From Protopterus annectens (taxonomy: Eukaryota; Chordata; Ceratodontiformes; Protopteridae), in contig NC_056737.1 of NCBI RefSeq assembly GCF_019279795.1, positions 1,191,638,956 through 1,191,702,955 of the forward strand: DNA of 64,000 nt, in the 5' to 3' direction. Of this stretch, positions 46,601 to 57,018 are shown piece after piece. How positions within the stretch are numbered: the stretch's first letter is position 1; every line of letters starts with the position of its first letter. The notes beneath the pieces are model-generated. The model was given only the letters and a program-made list of their open reading frames with translations, was not told the DNA's origin and searched no databases. The position numbers and the translations under genes were made by a program.

Positions 46601-46975
46601 CTCTACCGTCAGTAGGTGGACATTCCTACAAGGGGCGATAATATCCTGGACAAGGTGTACATAAACTTAAAGAAAGCTTATAAGGCAGTGCAACTTCCAC
46701 AAATGGAAAACTCTGATTATACCATCTTGCTATTGCCAGCTTACAAACCTGCACTGGTTAGAGAGAAACCCAAAATAAATAAATCAGGGTATGGCCTGAG
46801 GGGGCTACTGTGGCCCTCCAAGACTGCTTTGAAAGAAGCAAAGAACGAACTGGGATATGTTCAAGGAGGCAGCCACAGTGAATCAGCATCTGAACATTGA
46901 TGAATACACTGAGGTAGTGATGGCATACATTTCAAACTGTGTTGATGGGGTAACAAATACCAAGAGTATCACCAG
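46601..46975 (+). pseudogene. L2-type LINE endonuclease end and linker
   Basis: The plus strand reads PTRGDNILDKVYINLKKAYKAV, then SDYTILLLPAYKPALVREKP (46617-46760), the SDH-like end of an APE endonuclease and its linker. After a shift, INHCVD-like text (SYISNCVDGVTNTKSIT) follows near 46925-46975. Only about 370 bp remain. Confidence 0.65.
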
Positions 46976-46976
46976 G

Positions 46977-47094
46977 GTCTGATAAAGCAGCTTGTAGCTG
47001 TGAAAGTGCTTACCCTGTGTCTTTTTTCATATTAAATATATGATTTTATTTGCCGTGGTCTGGATCCTTCTTCTATTTTTGCTTCACAAGTATC
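46977..47094 (+). mobile_element. Penelope-like terminal fragment
   Basis: GTCTGATAAAGCAGC ... GCTGTGAAAGTGCTTACCC resembles the terminal block of the Penelope-like element at 14540 (CTGAAGAAG ... CGAAAGTGCTTAC). Only the end is kept. Confidence 0.45.
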
Positions 47095-47430
47095 ACACTC
47101 TCCTTTGGTGCATGGGGCTGTGAGTTCTATTCGCACACCAGGCAGATTGTTGCTAACTCTACAGTGTGGCATGAGGGGGGGGTGCTGCACTCCTGAGTTT
47201 GCCATCATTTGGAAGAGCTGTTAAACCAAGAACTCATCTGCTTGAGTTGGTAGTGGCTCAGGACAATGTAAAACATCCCACAACAGCTACTGAAAAGAGC
47301 AGGGAAAGCTGCTCGATGTCCTTGCCAAATGTCCCGCAGTAATATGACTGCCACATCAGTTCTGCCCTGAAGAGAGGCTATTACCTTGTGGCCAAACCAT
47401 AAAAAGATGGACTAAATATGTTATATAAAT
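47095..47430 (+). mobile_element. Possible SINE body
   Basis: GAGTTCTATTCGCAC is a weak B box (47131). GTTAAACCAAGAACTCATC, CTCAGGACAATGTAAAACATCCCA and GAAAAGAGCAGGGAAAG look like the body of a widespread fish/amphibian SINE. A similar piece lies near 19680. Ends are not defined. Confidence 0.4.
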
Positions 47431-47439
47431 AGCATTTTA

Positions 47440-47670
47440 ATATCTAGAGACTTGGCTAATCAAACCTTTAAAAGATTCTCACACAAATATATAAAAAAAT
47501 TGTATTTAAATACTCTGAAACATCATGCAACCAATCCCCAAATACACTCACATTAATTAAGGTGGCAAAATCACAACACTTACAAAAACATTTCATAAAA
47601 CATAATAAAAGTATAAACCTAAAATAAACAAATTAAAATAAACAAATCAAATTATATGTAACATTTTCCA
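47440..47670. repeat. Terminal direct repeat of the Penelope-like element, left
   Basis: Copy of the repeat at 51555-51790. Both begin GGCTAATCAA...CCTTT...AAGATT.TCACACAAATAT. Divergence is clearly visible, so the insertion is old. Confidence 0.8.
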
Positions 47671-47848
47671 GTCTAGATCATTATTTATGCCAAATGGCTG
47701 TACAGTTCCAAATTTTAAGATAATTCCTGCTTCCTTCTAGAGTAAAATTCTGTCAACATTTTCATCTTTGATATTAACTATCACTTGCAATAAATCATAA
47801 GCTTTTATAACTCCTGACTCCTTCTATGTTGTAAAATAACCTATAACA

Positions 47849-48110
47849 GGTGGTGCTGTGGTGCAGCAGTTAAAGTTGTTGCCTCACAGCAAGAGGTTCT
47901 CCAGTTTGATTCTCAGCTGGGGTGTCTTTTGTGTGGAATCTGCTTGTCCGCACTGCATTTGCGTGGGTTTACTCTCGGTGCTCAGGTTTCCTCCCACATT
48001 CCAAAGACATGCATCTGGAGCATTTCTACCTGGGTCTCCACTGAAAATAGGCTCTGTCCTAGTCGGACTTTCCCGGTCAACAAATGTTAAATAAATAAAA
48101 ATAAATAAAT
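47849..48110 (+). mobile_element. V-SINE inserted in the Penelope-like element
   Basis: tRNA-like head with A-box-like TGGTGCAGCAGTTAAAG and B-box-like GTTTGATTCTCAG. The V-domain follows (GTGTGGAATCTGC, GCGTGGGTTTACTCTCGG, CCAAAGACATGCAT), then a tail ending in AAATAAATAAAAATAAAT. It interrupts GIY-YIG coding sequence on the other strand. Confidence 0.85.
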
Positions 48111-48288
48111 GTTCTGCTACAGGATTATCCATATATTTATTTTTGATGCCATTTATGTATTCTTGAAGTCTAACTTTAATCTTTTTTATATTTTTTCCTA
48201 TATAACTAAAAAGCTCACAAGTGCAATATATTGCATAGACCACAGCTTTGGTGTTACATGTAAATGCACCCTGATATGTAAATTTCAT
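48111..48288 (-). pseudogene. GIY-YIG endonuclease part of the Penelope-like protein
   Basis: The reading MKFTYQGAFTCNTKAVVYAI then YCTCELFSYIGKN, KVRLQEYINGIKN and NPVAEHLF is the GIY-YIG fold start (VVYAIYC ... YIG) followed by R..H/Y and V.EHF. This nuclease makes the target nick. The frame ends where the V-SINE is inserted. Confidence 0.82.
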
Positions 48289-48423
48289 ACCATTTACATA
48301 TTCAACTTTATTAGTAAAATATTTACAAATGTTACAACTACCACAAGGTACATTACCCAGAGGTAGTAATCTACCTGCTGTGTTTGTTTTCTTTCATAAT
48401 AACTAAGTACCAACATATCCTTT

Positions 48424-48778
48424 GGGTTTATATTACATGACCGAATGCTTAGGTGATCGAATACCTAAACATCGACCAAGTAATATCGAAAACAAAAAAA
48501 CAGCAAATGGCCAATTTAACACAGGGAAAGATTTGGATTTGCCATTTTCTCCACTGTGGAGCGATCTCGGAGTTGGTATATTTAGTTAGTGGGTGTGGGG
48601 GGGCACAGCCCCCCACATTGGGGGGGTGAAGCCCCCCACTTAGTTGGCTGTAAAGTTAATTTTTTTTGTGACTGACGGTAACATTTCTCAGCGGCGTTCA
48701 CTGTTTTGTAGTTCGATATTACATGGTATATGCTTAGGTGTTCGATCACCTAAGCATTCGATCATGTAATATAGACCC
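48424..48778. mobile_element. Hairpin-arm MITE, copy 3
   Basis: It starts GGGTTTATATTACATGACCG and ends ATCATGTAATATAGACCC. The exact target duplication TATCCTTT lies at 48416-48423 and 48779-48786. Both arms hold the hairpin ATGCTTAGGT ... ACCTAAGCAT (left arm with one change). The core is GCGATCTCGGAGTTGGTATA and then TTTAGTTAG with a G-rich / C-rich pair (GGGGGGGCACAGCCCCCC). It has no coding capacity. Confidence 0.93.
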
Positions 48779-49079
48779 TATCCTTTATACTTTGCTTTTT
48801 ATAAGAAATACATAGTTTTAAATTCTGTTTCCATAGTATCTAATCTTCACTTAATATTTTCCATTGCTTTTTAAAAAATAATGATTTCTGTAAATTATTA
48901 TGCATAGTTACAAAGTAAATCTATCCTTCACCTTATTTTTATTATTACCATGACAACCAAAATGTACCTCCCTGATATTTAAGAATTCCATCCTGTCTCT
49001 ATCACATGCATTAAAATATGCCTGATGTATATTATCAGGAGGGTATTTTCTATCTACAGAAATCTTAAAACTCTTCTAA

Positions 49080-49810
49080 TTCTGTTAAAAATTATCCCAC
49101 TTAGTACATATTCATCTCATCCTTAAACATTCTCCCAGTTAAAGGCACTTAAAATGTTATCATCAGCTAGTACCCTGTAAAAGATACTGGAAGCTGTATT
49201 TGTACTGTGGAGTTTTGTGTACATGTTACCATTTTCATTTCATAAAACAATATCCAAGTAAAACATATTCTAACATCAATCTGTTTTGTAAACCTGATCT
49301 CTAATTCATTATTCAGTAAGTCATTGAAAATCAATAAACTTCCTCAGGTTCACCTTTACATATAAATCATAAATCATCTAAATATCTATAATATTTTGCA
49401 ACACTATTTTGGTAAAAATGAATAGAATAAATATACTTATTAAAACATAAATATATTTGCATAATTTGGGGCCAAAGGTGCCCCCATTGCTGTACCTTGT
49501 AATCACAGATACCGTTCATTATTAAAAACAAAAAAAAATGTAAATAAAAGTCTATTAATTATAATATCGTGTGTGTACAGGAGAATCTACAAAACTCCAA
49601 ACAATAAGAGCTTGCAAACCATTCCTATGTCTAATATAGATATACAAACTTTCCACATCCAGAGTAACCCAGTAATAATCATCTTCCTGTTTAACTTCAA
49701 ATAATTTCTTTATTACGTTTGTGGAATCCTCATATGAGGGCAACTTTTTTTTTAACATAAGAACACAAAACAAAACAAAAAAAATTCTTAGTTTTTCTAA
49801 AAAACACACC
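49080..49810 (-). pseudogene. Penelope-like reverse transcriptase
   Basis: LPSYEDSTNVIKKLF then YYWVTLDVESLYIYI and HRNGLQAL (49740-49620) form the first catalytic block. After shifts, QQWGHLWPQIMQIYLCF (compare GTxMGxxxAP.YA.L) follows and VAKYYRYLDDL near 49400-49368 is the YxDD active site. RYxDD preceded by KY is the Penelope-like signature. Stops and frameshifts exclude function. Confidence 0.8.
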
Positions 49811-50083
49811 CTGTCAAAATAGGTCTACCATGAGGACTGGAATAATTTTTAGGCATTTTAGGAAGACAAAAAAGGCTAGAAACTTTTGCATTTTAACGGT
49901 TAAAACATTTAATCATACAATTTTCTCTAATAATTCAGAAAATTCCTCTAAGGCCTTGTTATAAACCATTTTGTACACATATTTAATTCCCTAGATGCTT
50001 CATAACACATTTCATAATAAAAGTCAATTTCCATTAGAGCAATATCATTATCCTTGTATGATGGCTTCAACAGTACACTTTGA

Positions 50084-50450
50084 TTATGTTGTAAAACTTT
50101 CAATTCTTCCCTTTGTTCTCCTAGTCAAATTATATTGCATATAATGCTCACCAAAATCATTAAAAATATCTACTATATTGTGGTGAACCCCATCATAAAA
50201 TTTACAAATTATTGTACTATTAGGAACAGATGTAAAATCACGTTTAACATTCATACTTTTATATTCTGTTTCACTGTCACAAGTAATAAAGGACACATTC
50301 AAATCATTCCATGTATAAGATTTCTCTACTGGAACATTCTTGTCATGACTATTATCATTTAAATTAAAGAAAAACATCTTTAAATATAACTCGTAACAAT
50401 TCATGAAGTCTTTGATCATGAAGCAATTCGAAAAATGAGTTAGGAAAATT
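50084..50450 (-). pseudogene. Penelope-like N-terminal segment
   Basis: A 111-codon frame with KSYTWNDLNVSFITCDSETE and CKFYDGVHHNIVDIFNDFGE. No family motif is certain. It is assigned by its position between the right terminal repeat and the RT. A frame at 51359-51099 may be a further upstream piece. Confidence 0.4.
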
Positions 50451-51554
50451 TCAAACCTTAATGTCTCTGAAAAGCATAATTAGTTAAATTAATCTCTGTA
50501 TTATCCTCTTAAAAAGAGTCACAATTTCACCCTTTTTGTTCCTTGGGAACAAATAAAGCCAATAGACAACATGTGCAAATTTAAAAAGTCAAAAAAGTCA
50601 CCAGTTTGCAGTTAAACAAATAAAGGCCATCTTTACTTTTTAATTTTTTGATGGTGGCCTCTTTGTCCACCATATGGGTAGCTTCCCCTGCCATTGGGGG
50701 AAAAACTTCTTCATTCATGCCCCCTTGTCCATCTTTCACTTATGCACAGCAGTTTCATCACCCAGTATGCTCATATAATCAGTACTCACATTGTAGACTG
50801 TCTGTACTCACATTTTGATCTCTGTCATGTTTCCCTTTTGATGTGGTACTATGTTTTCTGCAGATGTACAATGTGTTCCTTGCATAATCATCTAAGTCTC
50901 TTTCCAACTTTTTCTTTTTAATTTTTAAAAGTTCATCTTACAAGTCTTTAATTTTATACTCAATTTCCATGGTAATGTTCTCAAATTTATAACATGATGA
51001 TTGTTATTTAACCTGTTTATATAACTCATTAATTTCCATTTTAACTCTTTCATCCCTTCATCAAATAACATACTAGGGCTGTTAAATGCCCTCTAACCTC
51101 ATGGTGAAATGTTAAGTTCCAAATACTTTTCTAGTATCATCATATTAATATGAGTTCTTGTTTCCAACATGAGCAGTTGTTGTAGTTTATCTATAAAACT
51201 TCCACTTATGTTGATTCTATATGCTTGTTTGTGTGATTGGAAAGTGCCAAATGTGTTACAAATATCCCTTGTTTCATCAAACAGTCTTTGCAAAGAGGTG
51301 AGCTCCATTGTAACTCTGCTATGCACTATCACTTTGTCAAGCACTTCCTCCCCCACCATAGAGTGTGTTTATAAGATTTGCACAAGCTCACTGAAACTCT
51401 GTGTGTTTATTGTAGGTTTCAACAATCCAGAATATTGTTCCAAGGAATTAATATTCACTATGGTTGCCATTAAAAAATGAAGCTAAATAAATCATGATGA
51501 CAAAAAAAAAGTGTAGTCAAACCACAAAAAGGTGAAACAAATGCACTTTAAAAT

Positions 51555-51790
51555 ATAGCACCTCGGCTAATCAAGCCTTTGTAAGATTTTCACACAAATA
51601 TAAAAATACCGAATATTGAAATACTCTGAAAGAAACATCACATGACCAATCACCAAATAGACTCACATTAATTAAAGGAGCAACATTACAACACTAAAAC
51701 ATTTTCATAAAACATAATAGAACATAAACTTAAAATAAACACAATAAAATAAATAAAATTAAATTCTATATAACATTTTCAAATGTAACT
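51555..51790. repeat. Terminal direct repeat of the Penelope-like element, right
   Basis: Matches 47440-47670 in order and spacing. The minus strand carries GGCTTGATTAGCCGAGG, which keeps the stem II outline of the hammerhead-like motif seen at 59658, but the core is decayed. Confidence 0.8.
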
Positions 51791-51800
51791 CAATGGGACT

Positions 51801-52093
51801 AACCTAGTTGGCAATGTATAAATAAATAAAATGATTAATATTACAAACAAATGCCAATACTAGAAACATTTTGAAAGATACATGACATGGTATCTTCTAA
51901 GATTATTTATTATGCTTTCATGTCTAGTTAGAAATCAGCCATTTCTTTCCTTCAAAGGTATTATTGATGTGTGTATGTCTGGGTCTGGGGCTGCTTGAAG
52001 TTTGGTAATGAGTTATATTTTTTGAATTGCATGTACTCAGTGGAACAATTTTTTGTACAAAATGTATTCCTTAGTTTATTAGTCTTAATAAGA
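51801..52093. other. No recognised feature
   Basis: AT-rich, unique-looking sequence. Confidence 0.5.
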
Positions 52094-52528
52094 GGGTTTA
52101 TATCACGGAGTCGAAGTATGACAACTTCGAACATTATATGATCGAGACCATATGTTCGAAGTTGTCATACTTCGAATATAAAAAAAAAAAAAAAGGAACA
52201 ACTTCCTGCAGTTGTAAGCAGGGGGCAAACCACCCTGCACCCCCCTGCTCTTTAAATATACCAACTCTGAGACCGCGCTACAGTGCAGTAAAGGGAAAAT
52301 TCCATTTACCGCATTATAATGCGGTCTTGGAGTTGGTATATTTAAAGAGCAGGGGGTGTGGGGAGCACAGCCCCCATGTGGGGGGTACAGGGGGCTTGCC
52401 CCCTGCTTACAACCCTTTATTTTCTTTTCTGTTTTTTTTTACGTGTTTGAAATTCTGTAAGTTCGAACATATAGGTTCAAACATATGGTGTTTGAACTTA
52501 CAGAAGTTCAACTACATGAGATAGACCC
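52094..52528. mobile_element. Hairpin-arm MITE, copy 4 (longest, foldback)
   Basis: Ends are GGGTTTATATC and GAGATAGACCC. Flanks TTAATAAGA / TTGATAAGA match at 8 of 9 positions. The left arm is itself a hairpin of about 65 bp with stem TCGAAGTATGACAACTTCG. The right arm has the same layout with another stem (GAA.TTCTGTAAGTTC). The core box is present twice in opposite orientation (TAAATATACCAACTCTGAGA near 52255 and TCTTGGAGTTGGTATATTTA near 52325), so almost the whole element folds back. It has no coding capacity; the 128-codon frame across it is chance. Confidence 0.9.
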
Positions 52529-53093
52529 TTGATAAGAAAGCTGAGTGACTAAGAAGTCCCTGTGACATGCAGAAAATGCAATATGTTTAGGAATCAGTAT
52601 CTTCTAGGAAGCTAGTAAAATATAAATGTTAACTGTAGGAGGTTTGTTGATGAAAAGTCCTAAAATTGTGGTTTACTCACCAATCCAGTTAAGATGAATG
52701 TGCCCAAGAATGTACACATAGCCCTGAAGGAGATTATGGTTACCAGGAAATGTGTAATGAAATTTCAGCTTAGCATTTGTACAGCATGTCTGCTAGTTTC
52801 AGCACAGATTACTTATATTTATTTATTTATATTTATTTACATTTGTTTATTGGGTAAATCCAACTGGGAATTCAAACTCATTTTCCCAGGAGGCTCAAGG
52901 AGAAAAGCTCTGTGGTTGCATATGCAAAGTTATTTTGACAATGTGCCAAACATCTTTTAAAGAAAAGCATTTATAAGGTTATAACAGTGCCATGTCAAGA
53001 GTTCAACAATGAATTAACTGCACCATGCAGGACATATACATTAAAGTTAATGTTTTCTAAAAATTATACAAAGTTTTGGAGCTAGCACTTTAG
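52529..53093. other. No gene; short ATTT-rich repeat
   Basis: A run of (TTTATTTA) near 52815-52850, followed by TGGGAATTCAAACTC and CCCAGGAGGCTCAAGG, may be an old repeat. No family can be named. Confidence 0.4.
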
Positions 53094-53421
53094 GGGTCCC
53101 CTTTACATGGTCGACATTTCACAATGTCGACATTTATATGGCCAAGACCATATGATCGACATTTGAAATGTTGACCATGGGGAACCGGCATCTCCGTACA
53201 GTGCGGAATGGAAAAAATTTCCATTTCCCCACTGTAGTGTGATTTCAAAGTTGGTATATTAAAGTTACAGGGGGTGTGGTGGGCATAGGCCCCCTGCTAG
53301 CATCATTAAAGTTATTATTTTGTTTTGTCTGCTTGTATGTTCGACATTTCAAATGTCGATCATATGGTCTCGGCCATATGGATTTCGACATTGTGAAATG
53401 TCGATCATATCAAGTAGACCC
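53094..53421. mobile_element. Hairpin-arm MITE, copy 5
   Basis: It starts GGGTCCCCTTTACATGG and ends AGTAGACCC. Target duplications are CACTTTAG (53086-53093) and CACTGTAG (53422-53429). Terminal inverted arms of about 70 bp match each other, with CGACATTTCACAATGTCGA and CATATG.TCGACATTT blocks. The core has GATTTCAAAGTTGGTATATT and then CAGGGGGTGTGGTGGG. It has no coding capacity. Confidence 0.9.
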
Positions 53422-53767
53422 CACTGTAGTACACACACATTAAAGTGAATCTTTTTTACAAAATTAATAGAAAGAAAGCTCTGGTGCTTGCACTGTACAA
53501 TACACATACTTAAAAAGAAAATATTTATTCAAAGATACTATGGTAGTTAGACACTGAAATAGTGAGGGGGGTAATAATAACTAGATGTCCAGGCTGGGCT
53601 GATAAAAAATGAAAGAATGTAAAAAGAGGGCACGCAAGAGAGAGAGAAAGGGATGTTATGTAGTGTAAAGAAAGTCTTAAAGATAATGAAGATCTGAGTA
53701 AGAGGAGATAGAGAAGGAGAAAGTAAAAAAATATTCATATTCAGCCTCTGGAACTGTTATTTTTAAT
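53422..53767. other. No recognised feature
   Basis: Unique-looking AT-rich sequence between the MITE and the satellite. Confidence 0.5.
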
Positions 53768-56700
53768 TGAAACTGTTTGTAAAGGATATAATTGACATCA
53801 AGGAAGTGTGAATAATGGAATTGTTACTCATGAAAGAAGCTGACTGTAAACGATGAAACAATGTAACTGATGACAAAGATGTCTGAATAATGGAATTGTT
53901 ACCCATGAAAGAAGCTGACTGTAAACGATGAAACAATGTAACTGATGACAAGGATGTCTGAAAAATGGAACTGTTACTCATGAAAGAAGCTGACTGTAAA
54001 CGATGAAACAATGTAACTGATGACAAAGATGTCTGAATAATGGATTTGTTACTCATGAATGAAACTGACTGTAAATGAGGAAACAATGTAACTGATGACA
54101 AGGATGTCTGAATAATGGAACTGCTACTCATGAAAGAAGCTGACTTTTAACGATGAAACAATGTAACTGATGACAAAGATGTCTGAATAATGGAATTGTT
54201 ACTCATGAAAGAAGCTGACTGTAAACGATGAAACAATGTAACTGATGACAAAGATGTCTGAATAATGGAATTGTTACTCATGAAAGAAGCTGACTGTAAA
54301 CGATGAAACAATGTAACTGATGACAAAGATGTCTGAATAATGGAACTGTTACTCATGAATGAAGCTGACTGTAAATGATGAAACAATGTAACTGATGACA
54401 AGGATGTCTGAATAATGGAACTGTTACTCATGAATGAAGCTGACTGTAAATGAGGAAACAATGTAACTGATGACAAGGATGTCTGAATAATGGAACTGCT
54501 ACTCATGAAAGAAGCTGACTTTTAACGATGAAACAATGTAACTGATGACAAAGATGTCTGAATAATGGAATTGTTACTCATGAAAGAAGCTGACTGTAAA
54601 TGATGAAACAATGTAACTGATGACAAAGATGTCTGAATAATGGAATTGTTACTCATGAAAGAAGCTGACTGTAAACAATGAAACAATGGAACTGATGACA
54701 AAGATGTCTGAATAATGGAACTGTTACTCATGAATGAAGCTGACTGTAAATGAGGAAACAATGTAACTGATGACAAGGGTGTCTGGATAATGGAACTGTT
54801 ACTCATGAATGAAACTGACTGTAAATGAGGAAACAATGTAACTGATGACAAGGATGTCTGAATAATGGAACTGTTACTCATGAATGAAACTGACTGTAAA
54901 TGAGGAAACAATGTAACTGATGACAAGGATGTCTGAATAATGGAACTGCTACTCATGAAAGAAGCTGACTTTTAATGATGAAACAATGTAACTGATGACA
55001 AGGATGTCTGAATAATGGAACTGTTACTCATCAATAAAGCTGACAGTAAATGAGGAAACAATGTAACTGATGACAAGGATGTCTGAATAATGGAATTGTT
55101 ACTCATGAAAGAAGCTGACTGTAAACGATGAAACAATGTAACTAATGACAAAGATATCTGAATAATGGAACTGTTACTCATGAAAGAAGCTGACTGTAAA
55201 TGATGAAACAATGTAACTGATGACAAGGATGTCTGAATAATGGAACTGTTACTCATGAATGAAACTGACTGTAAATGAGGAAACAATGTAACTGATGACA
55301 AGGATGTCTGAATAATGGAACTGCTACTCATGAAAGAAGCTGACTTTTAACGATGAAACAATGTAACTGATGACAAGGATGTCTGAATAATGGAACTGTT
55401 ACTCATGAATGAAGCTGACTGTAAATGAGGAAACAATGTAACTGATGACAAGGATGTCTGAATAATGGAATTGTTACTCATGAAAGAAGCTGACTGTAAA
55501 CAATGAAACAATGTAACTGATGACAAGGATGTCTGAATAATGGAACTGTTACTCATGAATGAAGCTGACTGTAAATGATGAAACAATGTAACTGATGACA
55601 AAGATGTCTGAATAATGGAACTGTTACTCATGAAAGAAGCTGACTGTAAATGAGGAAACAATGTAACTGATGACAAGGATGTCTGACTAATGGAATTGTT
55701 ACTCATAAAAAAGCTGACTGTAAATGAGGAAACAATGTAACTGATGACAAGGATGTCTGAATAATGGAACTGCTACTCATGAAAGAAGCTGACTTTTAAT
55801 GATGAAACAATGTAACTGATGACAAGGATGTCTGAATAATGGAACTGTTACTCATGAAAGAAGCTGACTGTAAACAATGAAACAATGTAACTGATGACAA
55901 GGATGTCTGAATAATGGAATTGTTACTCATGAATGAAACTGACTGTAAATGAGGAAACAATGTAACTGATGACAAGGATGTCTGAATAATGGAACTGTTA
56001 CTCATGAAAGAAGCTGACTTTTAATGATGAAACAATGTAACTGATGACAAGGATGTCTGACTAATGGAATTGTTACTCATAAAAAAGCTGACTGTAAATG
56101 ATGAAACAATGTAACTGATGACAAGGTTGTCTGAATAATGGAACTGTTACTCATGAATGGAACTGACTGTAAACAATGAAACAATGTAACTGATGACAAG
56201 GATGTCTGAATAATGGAACTGTTACTCATGAAAGAAGCTGACTGTAAATGATGAAACAATGTAACTGATGACAAGGATGTCTGAATAATGGAACTGTTAC
56301 TCATGAATGAAACTGACTGTAAATGAGGAAACAATGTAACTGATGACAAGGATGTCTGAATAATGGAATTGTTACTCATGAAAGAAGCTGACTGTAAACG
56401 ATGAAACAATGTAACAGATGACAAAGACGTCTGAATAATGGAACTGTTACTCATGAATGAAACTGACTGTAAATGAGGAAACAATGTAACTGATGACAAG
56501 GATGTCTGAATAATGGAACTGTTACTCATGAATGAAGCTGACTGTAAATGAGGAAACAATGTAACTGATGACAAGGATGTCTGAATAATGGAACTGTTAC
56601 TCATGAATGAAACTGACTGTAAATGAGGAAACAATGTAACTGATGACAAGGATGTAATAATGGAACTTTTACTCATGAAAGAAGCTGACTGTAAACGATG

Positions 56701-57018
56701 AAACAATGTAACTGATGACAAGGATGTCTGAATAATGGAACTGTTACTCATGAATGAAACTGACTGTAAATGAGGAAACAATGTAACTGATGACAAGGAT
56801 GTCTGAATAATGGAACTGTTACTCATGAATGAAACTGACTGTAAACAATGAAACAATGTAACTGATGACAAGGATGTCTGAATAATGGAACTGTTACTCA
56901 TGAATGAAACTGACTGTAAATGAGGAAACAATGTAACTGATGACAAGGATGTCTGAATAATGGAATTGTTAATGAATGAAGCTGACTGTAAATGAGGAAA
57001 CAATGAAACTGATGATAA
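53768..57018. repeat. 75-bp satellite, ~43 copies
   Basis: Head-to-tail units of 75 bp (AATGTAACTGATGACAAGG, ATGTCTGAATAATGGAAC, TGTTACTCATGAATGAAAC, TGACTGTAAATGAGGAAAC). The first unit is diverged. Two unit classes alternate (GAAAGAAGCTGACTG...CGATG against GAATGAAACTGACTG...TGAGG). A variant GCTGACTTTTAA recurs at 54138, 54513, 54963, 55338, 55787 and 56016, mostly 375 or 450 bp apart, which marks higher-order units of 5 or 6. As 75 is a multiple of three, minus-strand frames of 119-359 codons (MSNSSIIQTSLSSVTLF ...) stay open. They are not taken as genes. Confidence 0.96.

Larger units (their letters stand above)
47431..51800 (-). mobile_element. Old Penelope-like element with direct terminal repeats
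   Basis: Minus-strand Penelope-like retroelement bounded by two similar direct repeats: 47440-47670 and 51555-51790, both with GCTAATCAA, TACTCTGAAA, CAATCACCAAATA or near forms, ACTCACATTAATTAA and TTTCATAAAACATAATA. Inside, from right to left: N-terminal text (50419-50084), RT (49810-49080), zinc linker (about 48360-48290), GIY-YIG (48288-48110). A V-SINE (47849-48110) and a MITE (48424-48778) are inserted in it. There are many stops and it is not functional. Confidence 0.82.

Noticed and set aside
52138..52524. 128-codon plus-strand ORF
   Set aside because: It runs through the palindromic MITE copy 4 and owes its length to the foldback arms.
52694..52960. 88-codon plus-strand ORF with a hydrophobic stretch
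   Set aside because: The hydrophobic part is a TTTATTTA repeat (Tyr/Leu/Phe/Ile), and the rest matches no family.
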